A stretch of DNA of 64,000 nt from the NCBI RefSeq assembly GCF_905404315.1, contig NC_066269.1, positions 16,560,501 through 16,624,500 of the forward strand. The letters run 5' to 3'. Positions 11,501 to 27,200 of the stretch are shown here, piece by piece. The position numbers and the translations under genes are program-made. The stretch is from Leptidea sinapis (taxonomy: Eukaryota; Arthropoda; Insecta; Lepidoptera; Pieridae). Under the pieces are notes generated by a model. That model was given only the letters and a program-made list of their open reading frames with translations, searched no databases and was not told the origin of the DNA. Within the stretch, counting starts at the first letter, position 1. The number at the start of each line of letters is the position of its first letter.

Positions 11501-13756
11501 CAAGTATTCATTTCTCGTTACGTTAATTTACTAGCTAAAATAACTTTTGTTTTAAAAAGTAGCGTGACGTCACCAAATGGCCCAACGAAAGACCAGCGTT
11601 GGCTTTCACACCAGCAAACATGCTAAGTTGGGACCATTTTTGTAACATATAGGACTACCTATAAAATTAAGGCGCCTTTTTCTTTTTTATTAAGAATACT
11701 AATTCTTTCAGATTTTGTTTGTTCATTGTTTGTCTCCTTTATAAGTTTTATTTTAAGTTAGCTGTATATTTATGGGTACTATATGTCTCAAATTAACATT
11801 TTTCATTCATTTCATTTCAATCTTATTCAATAAGACACACTCGAGCTATTCGCAATCCTTGAGTAGAGTATAGCCTCGAACTTAGTATTAGTTATAGAAC
11901 CCGCCTTCTTGAGACGAGGAAGTCTCACTCAGTTTAAACTTCGGTATTTGTCGCTAAACAATGCTTCACCTAATTCCGATACGTTTACGTACGGTTACAC
12001 ACTGAACGCTTCAACGGATAGTATTCAAACTAACTCGTATACCACACTGTTAGTTAGTGTTAACTGTAGGTTAAATAGATGTTGTTTCCTAGACATCGTG
12101 AATTGTCTTGTAAATCTTTTATGGTTAAACATTAGTTTTGTTATTATTTGTTCATATTTCATTTGCTGTCTAAGAACTATTTGATAAAATAATCCATTTA
12201 AAATTAATTCAACAATGTCATCGTTTCATATAATAGATATAAAGCAAGGGGGAAGGCCTGGCAGTTAGCCTGGATATAGGCCTTTGATCGTGTAAGGCAC
12301 AAGGCGCTCCTCTCTTTCTGCTTTAATATCTTTTTAATTTTTTAATGTGTATAGTGAATAATATTTATTTTATAAGAAAATAAATTTATGTGAAAACATG
12401 TATTCCTCGGATAATATAATAGTATAATAATCAAAGAGTATGTAAATACTTCGTAATAAGAGGCGGGATTGGCTGAGTAAAAATTAAAATTTAGTTTAGT
12501 ATGAAACGTGCAGTGATTTGACATAAGTTTAAATAAAGCGAACACTTGCTTAAAACGCAGTGGATTTCGGCTATCTCCATATTTTACAAGATCACAGCCG
12601 TCATCTGTTAATCTATCAATGACTGTACGTTTCATACAATCGAGTGAATCGCTTTTTTCTTAGAGAGTTTCGCCTAGGCTGACAAATTATGTAATAATAT
12701 AACTACGGATTACTACTCAAGATAAATGTACATAGTCTATTACTACGATCAATTTTTTTTTTATTTTTTTAATATATCTTGTACGGTTCAATATAATTAG
12801 AATCAAACTAACCTACGTTGACGTAATGGTAGAATTTAAATTTGTTTATCCAATAATATTAGCAACTTAGCTTACATATAAGGTATGTGTGCACACAAAC
12901 TAGAAATCCTGTCTCTCGGTTTCTCACCTTGCCTATGATAATCAGTTTGTTTTAATTACTGCGAAGGCGTCGGGCAATGTGGCCAAAATACCCCAAGATC
13001 CTTTGACAGCAGATTGTGGACAATCTGTGGCCAAAATATCCCAAGATCCGTTGATAGCAGATTGTGGACAATCTATGGCCAAAATATCCCAAGATCTTTT
13101 GATGGCAGATTGTGGACAATCTATGGCCAAAACACCCCAAGATCCTTTGATAGCAAATTGTGGACAATCTATGGGCAAAATACCCCTAGATCCTTTGATA
13201 GCAGATTGTGGACAATCTGTGGCCAAAACACCCCAAGATCCTTTGATTGCAGATTGTGGACAATATAGTGCCAATGCGATAGCAGATTGTAATGTATAGT
13301 GGTGAATATTTTTTTAAATACTTATTTGTTATGCAATTATTAAAATGTTGTGCATTAATCGTATCGTTAAATGTGAACGCCAAGGCTAACCAGTTCCTCG
13401 ATAACACGAACTTAGTGAGAAGACTCAAAAGAACTAAACTTTTTGAGTTAGTATAATGAAAAGCTAAAGTAATATAGTGCAGTTAATAGTGAAACTAACA
13501 TGTACTATTTTTTTTAATGAAAATAAGAGGGCGAGACGTTCAGCTGATGGTAATTGATCGCCCTGCCCATTAAAATGCAATGCCGCTCAGGATTCTTGAA
13601 AAACCCAAAAATTCTGAGCGGCAATGCAATTGCTCGTCACCTTGAGACATAAGATGCTAAGTCTCATTTGCCCAGTAATATCACTAGCTATGGCGCACTT
13701 CAGACCGAAACACAGTAATGTTTACACATTACTGCTTCACGCTAGAAAGACGGCTG
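8510..13756 (+). repeat. Array unit U2 (5,247 bp)
   Basis: Internal blocks: plus-sense retroposon A 9498-9755, deleted copy 10170-10393, hairpin 10618-10652, reverse transcriptase shard 12245-12312, minisatellite 12979-13266, minus-sense retroposon A 13508-13756. Private variants are A at 8609, G at 9216 and G at 10984. From this unit onward the site equivalent to 1042 is T (11536). Confidence 0.97.
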
Positions 13757-16700
13757 AAAAGAAAAATTCAAATCACTGAAATGATTATTGTGCTTGTAGA
13801 TGATAGAAATTTTGGAAATATATTTAAATAATTATTTAATGAACCATCATATTTTGGGACCATGTGTTCCACAGGTTCAATTAGATTAAATGTTTACTAA
13901 GTTTTATAAGATGGTTGCCTATGGTTGTCAAACATGAACCCTTACCGAAAAATTATCAAATAAAATCAATTGTCTGGAGAAACTGTCATAACCATAGTGT
14001 TAACACCAGGAACAGACATAAACTTATAATGCCTACTACTCGGCTAAGTTGAGTAAGTAAGTCTTTTGTGGGGTGATGTATACGCTTTTGCAACAAGATC
14101 CCAGATAATGTTCAAAACAAAAGTATTACGATATTCAAAAGAATTGTTCAAAAACGTTTGTGTAGTAAAGGTTACTAAAACGTAAATGACTTTCTTAATG
14201 ATAACACAGATAGGGTAATGTAATGTAATAATGGTGCGACCACCGTCAGGCTATTAAATATAAAGTTAATTTGTACGATATCACTTAAAAATTTTTATGA
14301 AAACAAAGCCCTCTGAGTTTTTTGCGCCCATTCTTCTCAGGTCTGGGGCATTTTTTGGAATGTAGTTTTTGACTTTCAATAAATAATTTTATATCCAATT
14401 TTGAATAAAAGTAATTGAATTTGACTTTCTAACAGCATAGAAAGAAGCGTAGTTGGAGTTAATAGAATAGATAAAGTAAAATTGAAATATATAAAAGTAT
14501 GACGAAATTTAAAGATGAAAATTCAATATGCAGATCACTGAAATGGCGATGAAAAGAGAAAAACATGAAAAATTGACTAAAATATTAACACACTGATACC
14601 GAAGAGATTGTAGTCGTGAGTGGAGTAGAAGAAAAATGCAACAAACTAAACGTTGGGAAGATTAGTAAAAGAGTCGCTGGGCCTAAATGGATCCAAATAG
14701 CGAAAGACAGAGAGGCTATTTATTTATGTTTTTTGAGAACTCCATATTATGTGTTACCACAACGGCGCCTATTTCTGCAGTGAAGAAGTACTGTGTTTCG
14801 GTCTGAAGGGCGCCGTAGCTAGTGAAATTACTGGGCAAATGAGACTTGACATCTTATGTCTCAAGGTGATGAGCGTAGCGCCGCTCAGAATTTTTGGAAA
14901 TTTCAACAATCTTGAGCGGTACTGCATTGTAATGGCCAGAGCGTATCAATTACCATCAGCTGAAGGTCCTGGTCGCCTCGTCTCTCATTTTCATAAAAAA
15001 AATGCGTTAAACCTTACTGAACAATATTTGTACATACACTAGTTGATATCATTGTATATTATGTTTCTACCTCTTTCAGACCATTTTTTATTTGCTTTAC
15101 AAAACGTTGAGCCTAAATTGTTCGTAACATTTCTACAATAAACAACTTGACCGTCAACTGCAGAACCGTTTTGGTAAATTGATTGTACTCTACGTCGACA
15201 ATGTAACGGTCCTTCAAATTGAATGAAACTTTGGTCACTTTATAGTCACCACAAATAATATTTCATTTTGTTATTGTTGTATACCTTCAGTGTAATTTTT
15301 TCTAATTGTTTTGCATGTAAATCATCGAAAGTAATTTGATGGATTTTTACTCTAAGAATATTGATTTCAGCAATTTCAAACGAGCTGTCTTCTTGTAAAG
15401 AATTACTTAGGCGCTATTTTTTTATGACAGTAGGGCAAGGCGTTCAGCTGATGGTAAGTGAAACGACCTGCCCATTACAATGCACTAGTGCTCAGGATTC
15501 TTGAAACACCCAATAATTCTGAGCGGCACTACAAACCGAAATACAATAATGCTTACACAATTCTGCTTCACGGCAGAAAAAGGCGCCGTTGTGGTACCCA
15601 TAATCTAGCCGGCATGCTATGCAAAGGAGCCTCCCACTGGTAAATATTTTTATGCCAGGACAAAATTTACCTGAAATTACCGATAAGAATGCCATTTGCT
15701 TCTCGATTCGTCCTTCACATTTAAATAAATAAATATATATTTTAAATTCCCCTTGTACCTACAGCATCGAGTTATTCATAATCACTTTAACATTAACTTA
15801 AACAGAAAACATTCATTCAAATTAACACCTTCTTTCGTGACAGTATCTTCGAAGTAAATGAACGAAAACTCTGCCTAATAGACGTGTAGGCAGAGTTTTG
15901 CTTCGGACAATTTTTGACCGTGGTTGTGAGTCAAATACTTAATGTACGTCAATGGTTTTCCCAGGTCTAGAATATCCTTAATAAGCGGTTGTACAGTCCC
16001 GTGTAAATATTTACATGCATTTAGACAATTTAGCTGTTATTTTTAGTTTAAAGACATTTATTCTCATAAGATTTAACCTAAAATCACTTACATAAGAATT
16101 TTACATATATATATGACTAAGCATGCAAAACAAGCAAAGTGAACACTTACAAAAAATGAAGGTACATAAAAAATTGCTCAACATAACAACATCAATATAT
16201 TATTTTTTTATACAGAATAAGAAGGACTGGATGACGATTTATTTAACAGTTGAAGTAAACTAAAATTATGCCTACGGTTTAAACAATAGTACAAATAAAA
16301 AACTAAAAGAAAATAAGCACATGTTTATATGTGTGATTGTGCATTCGAGCATTTTTTAACCACATTAATTATTTTATTCCTAACAAATTTAATCTTAAAA
16401 ACTACTTATAACTATAAAATTAACATTATTTATTAGATTTACTTATAATGAACTATAATTATTACAATTATTATACAGTTTTGTTTATAATAATATATTT
16501 TTTTTAGTTATTTTTTTAAATGCTGAACTTTTAATGTATTGTATTGTATTGTGACAGCAATCAATCATCAGCACTTGTCAGATGTTACTTTTACTTTGGC
16601 TGTTGGCAGTTAATACGTAGCAGAAAAACAATTGCATTTTTTGATATAAATTATAATTTGACAGTTGACATAAGATGCAACAAACAGTTTCCATTGCGCC

Positions 16701-19003
16701 CATTGATTCATCATACAAGTACAAACTTATAATTATATGTTTTTAGTCAAGTATTCATTTCTCGTTACGTTAATTTACTAGCTAAAATAACTTTTGTTTT
16801 AAAAAGTAGCGTGACGTCACCAAATGGCCCAACGAAAGACCAGCGTTGGCTTTCACACCAGCAAACATGCTAAGTTGGGACCATTTTTGTAACATATAGG
16901 ACTACCTATAAAATTAAGGCGCCTTTTTCTTTTTTATTAAGAATACTAATTCTTTCAGATTTTGTTTGTTCATTGTTTGTCTCCTTTATAAGTTTTATTT
17001 TAAGTTAGCTGTATATTTATGGGTACTATATGTCTCAAATTAACATTTTTCATTCATTTCATTTCAATCTTATTCAATAAGACACACTCGAGCTATTCGC
17101 AATCCTTGAGTAGAGTATAGCCTCGAACTTAGTATTAGTTATAGAACCCGCCTTCTTGAGACGAGGAAGTCTCACTCAGTTTAAACTTCGGTATTTGTCG
17201 CTAAACAATGCTTCACCTAATTCCGATACGTTTACGTACGGTTACACACTGAACGCTTCAACGGATAGTATTCAAACTAACTCGTATACCACACTGTTAG
17301 TTAGTGTTAACTGTAGGTTAAATAGATGTTGTTTCCTAGACATCGTGAATTGTCTTGTAAATCTTTTATGGTTAAACATTAGTTTTGTTATTATTTGTTC
17401 ATATTTCATTTGCTGTCTAAGAACTATTTGATAAAATAATCCATTTAAAATTAATTCAACAATGTCATCGTTTCATATAATAGATATAAAGCAAGGGGGA
17501 AGGCCTGGCAGTTAGCCTGGATATAGGCCTTTGATCGTGTAAGGCACAAGGCGCTCCTCTCTTTCTGCTTTAATATCTTTTTAATTTTTTAATGTGTATA
17601 GTGAATAATATTTATTTTATAAGAAAATAAATTTATGTGAAAACATGTATTCCTCGGATAATATAATAGTATAATAATCAAAGAGTATGTAAATACTTCG
17701 TAATAAGAGGCGGGATTGGCTGAGTAAAAATTAAAATTTAGTTTAGTATGAAACGTGCAGTGATTTGACATAAGTTTAAATAAAGCGAACACTTGCTTAA
17801 AACGCAGTGGATTTCGGCTATCTCCATATTTTACAAGATCACAGCCGTCATCTGTTAATCTATCAATGACTGTACGTTTCATACAATCGAGTGAATCGCT
17901 TTTTTCTTAGAGAGTTTCGCCTAGGCTGACAAATTATGTAATAATATAACTACGGATTACTACTCAAGATAAATGTACATAGTCTATTACTACGATCAAT
18001 TTTTTTTTTATTTTTTTAATATATCTTGTACGGTTCAATATAATTAGAATCAAACTAACCTACGTTGACGTAATGGTAGAATTTAAATTTGTTTATCCAA
18101 TAATATTAGCAACTTAGCTTACATATAAGGTATGTGTGCACACAAACTAGAAATCCTGTCTCTCGGTTTCTCACCTTGCCTATGATAATCAGTTTGTTTT
18201 AATTACTGCGAAGGCGTCGGGCAATGTGGCCAAAATACCCCAAGATCCTTTGACAGCAGATTGTGGACAATCTGTGGCCAAAATATCCCAAGATCCGTTG
18301 ATAGCAGATTGTGGACAATCTATGGCCAAAATATCCCAAGATCTTTTGATGGCAGATTGTGGACAATCTATGGCCAAAACACCCCAAGATCCTTTGATAG
18401 CAAATTGTGGACAATCTATGGGCAAAATACCCCTAGATCCTTTGATAGCAGATTGTGGACAATCTGTGGCCAAAACACCCCAAGATCCTTTGATTGCAGA
18501 TTGTGGACAATATAGTGCCAATGCGATAGCAGATTGTAATGTATAGTGGTGAATATTTTTTTAAATACTTATTTGTTATGCAATTATTAAAATGTTGTGC
18601 ATTAATCGTATCGTTAAATGTGAACGCCAAGGCTAACCAGTTCCTCGATAACACGAACTTAGTGAGAAGACTCAAAAGAACTAAACTTTTTGAGTTAGTA
18701 TAATGAAAAGCTAAAGTAATATAGTGCAGTTAATAGTGAAACTAACATGTACTATTTTTTTTAATGAAAATAAGAGGGCGAGACGTTCAGCTGATGGTAA
18801 TTGATCGCCCTGCCCATTAAAATGCAATGCCGCTCAGGATTCTTGAAAAACCCAAAAATTCTGAGCGGCAATGCAATTGCTCGTCACCTTGAGACATAAG
18901 ATGCTAAGTCTCATTTGCCCAGTAATATCACTAGCTATGGCGCACTTCAGACCGAAACACAGTAATGTTTACACATTACTGCTTCACGCTAGAAAGACGG
19001 CTG
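13757..19003 (+). repeat. Array unit U3 (5,247 bp)
   Basis: Internal blocks: plus-sense retroposon A 14745-15002, deleted copy 15417-15640, hairpin 15865-15899, reverse transcriptase shard 17492-17559, minisatellite 18226-18513, minus-sense retroposon A 18755-19003. Private variants are T at 14106 and T at 14574. It has A at 15746, a state shared with U5, U8 and U9 but not with its neighbours. Confidence 0.97.
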
Positions 19004-22000
19004 AAAAGAAAAATTCAAATCACTGAAATGATTATTGTGCTTGTAGATGATAGAAATTTTGGAAATATATTTAAATAATTATTTAATGAACCATCATATT
19101 TTGGGACCATGTGTTCCACAGGTTCAATTAGATTAAATGTTTACTAAGTTTTATAAGATGGTTGCCTATGGTTGTCAAACATGAACCCTTACCGAAAAAT
19201 TATCAAATAAAATCAATTGTCTGGAGAAACTGTCATAACCATAGTGTTAACACCAGGAACAGACATAAACTTATAATGCCTACTACTCGGCTAAGTTGAG
19301 TAAGTAAGTCTTTTGTGGGGTGATGTATACGCTTTTGCAACAAGATCCCAGAAAATGTTCAAAACAAAAGTATTACGATATTCAAAAGAATTGTTCAAAA
19401 ACGTTTGTGTAGTAAAGGTTACTAAAACGTAAATGACTTTCTTAATGATAACACAGATAGGGTAATGTAATGTAATAATGGTGCGACCACCGTCAGGCTA
19501 TTAAATATAAAGTTAATTTGTACGATATCACTTAAAAATTTTTATGAAAACAAAGCCCTCTGAGTTTTTTGCGCCCATTCTTCTCAGGTCTGGGGCATTT
19601 TTTGGAATGTAGTTTTTGACTTTCAATAAATAATTTTATATCCAATTTTGAATAAAAGTAATTGAATTTGACTTTCTAACAGCATAGAAAGAAGCGTAGT
19701 TGGAGTTAATAGAATAGATAAAGTAAAATTGAAATATATAAAAGTATGACGAAATTTAAAGATGAAAATTCAATATGCAGATCACTGAAATGGCGATGAA
19801 AAGAGAAAAACATGAAAAATGGACTAAAATATTAACACACTGATACCGAAGAGATTGTAGTCGTGAGTGGAGTAGAAGAAAAATGCAACAAACTAAACGT
19901 TGGGAAGATTAGTAAAAGAGTCGCTGGGCCTAAATGGATCCAAATAGCGAAAGACAGAGAGGCTATTTATTTATGTTTTTTGAGAACTCCATATTATGTG
20001 TTACCACAACGGCGCCTATTTCTGCAGTGAAGAAGTACTGTGTTTCGGTCTGAAGGGCGCCGTAGCTAGTGAAATTACTGGGCAAATGAGACTTGACATC
20101 TTATGTCTCAAGGTGATGAGCGTAGCGCCGCTCAGAATTTTTGGAAATTTCAACAATCTTGAGCGGTACTGCATTGTAATGGCCAGAGCGTATCAATTAC
20201 CATCAGCTGAAGGTCCTGGTCGCCTCGTCTCTCATTTTCATAAAAAAAATGCGTTAAACCTTACTGAACAATATTTGTACATACACTAGTTGATATCATT
20301 GTATATTATGTTTCTACCTCTTTCAGACCATTTTTTATTTGCTTTACAAAACGTTGAGCCTAAATTGTTCGTAACATTTCTACAATAAACAACTTGACCG
20401 TCAACTGCAGAACCGTTTTGGTAAATTGATTGTACTCTACGTCGACAATGTAACGGTCCTTCAAATTGAATGAAACTTTGGTCACTTTATAGTCACCACA
20501 AATAATATTTCATTTTGTTATTGTTGTATACCTTCAGTGTAATTTTTTCTAATTGTTTTGCATGTAAATCATCGAAAGTAATTTGATGGATTTTTACTCT
20601 AAGAATATTGATTTCAGCAATTTCAAACGAGCTGTCTTCTTGTAAAGAATTACTTAGGCGCTATTTTTTTATGACAGTAGGGCAAGGCGTTCAGCTGATG
20701 GTAAGTGAAACGACCTGCCCATTACAATGCACTAGTGCTCAGGATTCTTGAAACACCCAATAATTCTGAGCGGCACTACAAACCGAAATACAATAATGCT
20801 TACACAATTCTGCTTCACGGCAGAAAAAGGCGCCGTTGTGGTACCCATAATCTAGCCGGCATGCTATGCAAAGGAGCCTCCCACTGGTAAATATTTTTAT
20901 GCCAGGACAAAATTTACCTGAAATTACCGATAAGAATGCCATTTGCTTCTCGATTCGTCCTTCACATTTAAATAAATAAATATATATTTTAAGTTCCCCT
21001 TGTACCTACAGCATCGAGTTATTCATAATCACTTTAACATTAACTTAAACAGAAAACATTCATTCAAATTAACACCTTCTTTCGTGACAGTATCTTCGAA
21101 GTAAATGAACGAAAACTCTGCCTAATAGACGTGTAGGCAGAGTTTTGCTTCGGACAATTTTTGACCGTGGTTGTGAGTCAAATACTTAATGTACGTCAAT
21201 GGTTTTCCCAGGTCTAGAATATCCTTAATAAGCGGTTGTACAGTCCCGTGTAAATATTTACATGCATTTAGACAATTTAGCTGTTATTTTTAGTTTAAAG
21301 ACATTTATTCTCATAAGATTTAACCTAAAATCACTTACATAAGAATTTTACATATATATATGACTAAGCATGCAAAACAAGCAAAGTGAACACTTACAAA
21401 AAATGAAGGTACATAAAAAATTGCTCAACATAACAACATCAATATATTATTTTTTTATACAGAATAAGAAGGACTGGATGACGATTTATTTAACAGTTGA
21501 AGTAAACTAAAATTATGCCTACGGTTTAAACAATAGTACAAATAAAAAACTAAAAGAAAATAAGCACATGTTTATATGTGTGATTGTGCATTCGAGCATT
21601 TTTTAACCACATTAATTATTTTATTCCTAACAAATTTAATCTTAAAAACTACTTATAACTATAAAATTAACATTATTTATTAGATTTACTTATAATGAAC
21701 TATAATTATTACAATTATTATACAGTTTTGTTTATAATAATATATTTTTTTTAGTTATTTTTTTAAATGCTGAACTTTTAATGTATTGTATTGTATTGTG
21801 ACAGCAATCAATCATCAGCACTTGTCAGATGTTACTTTTACTTTGGCTGTTGGCAGTTAATACGTAGCAGAAAAACAATTGCATTTTTTGATATAAATTA
21901 TAATTTGACAGTTGACATAAGATGCAACAAACAGTTTCCATTGCGCCCATTGATTCATCATACAAGTACAAACTTATAATTATATGTTTTTAGTCAAGTA

Positions 22001-24250
22001 TTCATTTCTCGTTACGTTAATTTACTAGCTAAAATAACTTTTGTTTTAAAAAGTAGCGTGACGTCACCAAATGGCCCAACGAAAGACCAGCGTTGGCTTT
22101 CACACCAGCAAACATGCTAAGTTGGGACCATTTTTGTAACATATAGGACTACCTATAAAATTAAGGCGCCTTTTTCTTTTTTATTAAGAATACTAATTCT
22201 TTCAGATTTTGTTTGTTCATTGTTTGTCTCCTTTATAAGTTTTATTTTAAGTTAGCTGTATATTTATGGGTACTATATGTCTCAAATTAACATTTTTCAT
22301 TCATTTCATTTCAATCTTATTCAATAAGACACACTCGAGCTATTCGCAATCCTTGAGTAGAGTATAGCCTCGAACTTAGTATTAGTTATAGAACCCGCCT
22401 TCTTGAGACGAGGAAGTCTCACTCAGTTTAAACTTCGGTATTTGTCGCTAAACAATGCTTCACCTAATTCCGATACGTTTACGTACGGTTACACACTGAA
22501 CGCTTCAACGGATAGTATTCAAACTAACTCGTATACCACACTGTTAGTTAGTGTTAACTGTAGGTTAAATAGATGTTGTTTCCTAGACATCGTGAATTGT
22601 CTTGTAAATCTTTTATGGTTAAACATTAGTTTTGTTATTATTTGTTCATATTTCATTTGCTGTCTAAGAACTATTTGATAAAATAATCCATTTAAAATTA
22701 ATTCAACAATGTCATCGTTTCATATAATAGATATAAAGCAAGGGGGAAGGCCTGGCAGTTAGCCTGGATATAGGCCTTTGATCGTGTAAGGCACAAGGCG
22801 CTCCTCTCTTTCTGCTTTAATATCTTTTTAATTTTTTAATGTGTATAGTGAATAATATTTATTTTATAAGAAAATAAATTTATGTGAAAACATGTATTCC
22901 TCGGATAATATAATAGTATAATAATCAAAGAGTATGTAAATACTTCGTAATAAGAGGCGGGATTGGCTGAGTAAAAATTAAAATTTAGTTTAGTATGAAA
23001 CGTGCAGTGATTTGACATAAGTTTAAATAAAGCGAACACTTGCTTAAAACGCAGTGGATTTCGGCTATCTCCATATTTTACAAGATCACAGCCGTCATCT
23101 GTTAATCTATCAATGACTGTACGTTTCATACAATCGAGTGAATCGCTTTTTTCTTAGAGAGTTTCGCCTAGGCTGACAAATTATGTAATAATATAACTAC
23201 GGATTACTACTCAAGATAAATGTACATAGTCTATTACTACGATCAATTTTTTTTTTATTTTTTTAATATATCTTGTACGGTTCAATATAATTAGAATCAA
23301 ACTAACCTACGTTGACGTAATGGTAGAATTTAAATTTGTTTATCCAATAATATTAGCAACTTAGCTTACATATAAGGTATGTGTGCACACAAACTAGAAA
23401 TCCTGTCTCTCGGTTTCTCACCTTGCCTATGATAATCAGTTTGTTTTAATTACTGCGAAGGCGTCGGGCAATGTGGCCAAAATACCCCAAGATCCTTTGA
23501 CAGCAGATTGTGGACAATCTGTGGCCAAAATATCCCAAGATCCGTTGATAGCAGATTGTGGACAATCTATGGCCAAAATATCCCAAGATCTTTTGATGGC
23601 AGATTGTGGACAATCTATGGCCAAAACACCCCAAGATCCTTTGATAGCAAATTGTGGACAATCTATGGGCAAAATACCCCTAGATCCTTTGATAGCAGAT
23701 TGTGGACAATCTGTGGCCAAAACACCCCAAGATCCTTTGATTGCAGATTGTGGACAATATAGTGCCAATGCGATAGCAGATTGTAATGTATAGTGGTGAA
23801 TATTTTTTTAAATACTTATTTGTTATGCAATTATTAAAATGTTGTGCATTAATCGTATCGTTAAATGTGAACGCCAAGGCTAACCAGTTCCTCGATAACA
23901 CGAACTTAGTGAGAAGACTCAAAAGAACTAAACTTTTTGAGTTAGTATAATGAAAAGCTAAAGTAATATAGTGCAGTTAATAGTGAAACTAACATGTACT
24001 ATTTTTTTTAATGAAAATAAGAGGGCGAGACGTTCAGCTGATGGTAATTGATCGCCCTGCCCATTAAAATGCAATGCCGCTCAGGATTCTTGAAAAACCC
24101 AAAAATTCTGAGCGGCAATGCAATTGCTCGTCACCTTGAGACATAAGATGCTAAGTCTCATTTGCCCAGTAATATCACTAGCTATGGCGCACTTCAGACC
24201 GAAACACAGTAATGTTTACACATTACTGCTTCACGCTAGAAAGACGGCTG
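19004..24250 (+). repeat. Array unit U4 (5,247 bp)
   Basis: Internal blocks: plus-sense retroposon A 19992-20249, deleted copy 20664-20887, hairpin 21112-21146, reverse transcriptase shard 22739-22806, minisatellite 23473-23760, minus-sense retroposon A 24002-24250. I noticed no private variant, so it is close to the array consensus. It has G at 20993. Confidence 0.97.
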
Positions 24251-27200
24251 AAAAGAAAAATTCAAATCACTGAAATGATTATTGTGCTTGTAGATGATAG
24301 AAATTTTGGAAATATATTTAAATAATTATTTAATGAACCATCATATTTTGGGACCATGTGTTCCACAGGTTCAATTAGATTAAATGTTTACTAAGTTTTA
24401 TAAGATGGTTGCCTATGGTTGTCAAACATGAACCCTTACCGAAAAATTATCAAATAAAATCAATTGTCTGGAGAAACTGTCATAACCATAGTGTTAACAC
24501 CAGGAACAGACATAAACTTATAATGCCTACTACTCGGCTAAGTTGAGTAAGTAAGTCTTTTGTGGGGTGATGTATACGCTTTTGCAACAAGATCCCAGAA
24601 AATGTTCAAAACAAAAGTATTACGATATTCAAAAGAATTGTTCAAAAACGTTTGTGTAGTAAAGGTTACTAAAACGTAAATGACTTTCTTAATGATAACA
24701 CAGATAGGGTAATGTAATGTAATAATGGTGCGACCACCGTCAGGCTATTAAATATAAAGTTAATTTGTACGATATCACTTAAAAATTTTTATGAAAACAA
24801 AGCCCTCTGAGTTTTTTGCGCCCATTCTTCTCAGGTCTGGGGCATTTTTTGGAATGTAGTTTTTGACTTTCAATAAATAATTTTATATCCAATTTTGAAT
24901 AAAAGTAATTGAATTTGACTTTCTAACAGCATAGAAAGAAGCGTAGTTGGAGTTAATAGAATAGATAAAGTAAAATTGAAATATATAAAAGTATGACGAA
25001 ATTCAAAGATGAAAATTCAATATGCAGATCACTGAAATGGCGATGAAAAGAGAAAAACATGAAAAATGGACTAAAATATTAACACACTGATACCGAAGAG
25101 ATTGTAGTCGTGAGTGGAGTAGAAGAAAAATGCAACAAACTAAACGTTGGGAAGATTAGTAAAAGAGTCGCTGGGCCTAAATGGATCCAAATAGCGAAAG
25201 ACAGAGAGGCTATTTATTTATGTTTTTTGAGAACTCCATATTATGTGTTACCACAACGGCGCCTATTTCTGCAGTGAAGAAGTACTGTGTTTCGGTCTGA
25301 AGGGCGCCGTAGCTAGTGAAATTACTGGGCAAATGAGACTTGACATCTTATGTCTCAAGGTGATGAGCGTAGCGCCGCTCAGAATTTTTGGAAATTTCAA
25401 CAATCTTGAGCGGTACTGCATTGTAATGGCCAGAGCGTATCAATTACCATCAGCTGAAGGTCCTGGTCGCCTCGTCTCTCATTTTCATAAAAAAAATGCG
25501 TTAAACCTTACTGAACAATATTTGTACATACACTAGTTGATATCATTGTATATTATGTTTCTACCTCTTTCAGACCATTTTTTATTTGCTTTACAAAACG
25601 TTGAGCCTAAATTGTTCGTAACATTTCTACAATAAACAACTAGACCGTCAACTGCAGAACCGTTTTGGTAAATTGATTGTACTCTACGTCGACAATGTAA
25701 CGGTCCTTCAAATTGAATGAAACTTTGGTCACTTTATAGTCACCACAAATAATATTTCATTTTGTTATTGTTGTATACCTTCAGTGTAATTTTTTCTAAT
25801 TGTTTTGCATGTAAATCATCGAAAGTAATTTGATGGATTTTTACTCTAAGAATATTGATTTCAGCAATTTCAAACGAGCTGTCTTCTTGTAAAGAATTAC
25901 TTAGGCGCTATTTTTTTATGACAGTAGGGCAAGGCGTTCAGCTGATGGTAAGTGAAACGACCTGCCCATTACAATGCACTAGTGCTCAGGATTCTTGAAA
26001 CACCCAATAATTCTGAGCGGCACTACAAACCGAAATACAATAATGCTTACACAATTCTGCTTCACGGCAGAAAAAGGCGCCGTTGTGGTACCCATAATCT
26101 AGCCGGCATGCTATGCAAAGGAGCCTCCCACTGGTAAATATTTTTATGCCAGGACAAAATTTACCTGAAATTACCGATAAGAATGCCATTTGCTTCTCGA
26201 TTCGTCCTTCACATTTAAATAAATAAATATATATTTTAAATTCCCCTTGTACCTACAGCATCGAGTTATTCATAATCACTTTAACATTAACTTAAACAGA
26301 AAACATTCATTCAAATTAACACCTTCTTTCGTGACAGTATCTTCGAAGTAAATGAACGAAAACTCTGCCTAATAGACGTGTAGGCAGAGTTTTGCTTCGG
26401 ACAATTTTTGACCGTGGTTGTGAGTCAAATACTTAATGTACGTCAATGGTTTTCCCAGGTCTAGAATATCCTTAATAAGCGGTTGTACAGTCCCGTGTAA
26501 ATATTTACATGCATTTAGACAATTTAGCTGTTATTTTTAGTTTAAAGACATTTATTCTCATAAGATTTAACCTAAAATCACTTACATAAGAATTTTACAT
26601 ACATATATGACTAAGCATGCAAAACAAGCAAAGTGAACACTTACAAAAAATGAAGGTACATAAAAAATTGCTCAACATAACAACATCAATATATTATTTT
26701 TTTATACAGAATAAGAAGGACTGGATGACGATTTATTTAACAGTTGAAGTAAACTAAAATTATGCCTACGGTTTAAACAATAGTACAAATAAAAAACTAA
26801 AAGAAAATAAGCACATGTTTATATGTGTGATTGTGCATTCGAGCATTTTTTAACCACATTAATTATTTTATTCCTAACAAATTTAATCTTAAAAACTACT
26901 TATAACTATAAAATTAACATTATTTATTAGATTTACTTATAATGAACTATAATTATTACAATTATTATACAGTTTTGTTTATAATAATATATTTTTTTTA
27001 GTTATTTTTTTAAATGCTGAACTTTTAATGTATTGTATTGTATTGTGACAGCAATCAATCATCAGCACTTGTCAGATGTTACTTTTACTTTGGCTGTTGG
27101 CAGTTAATACGTAGCAGAAAAACAATTGCATTTTTTGATATAAATTATAATTTGACAGTTGACATAAGATGCAACAAACAGTTTCCATTGCGCCCATTGA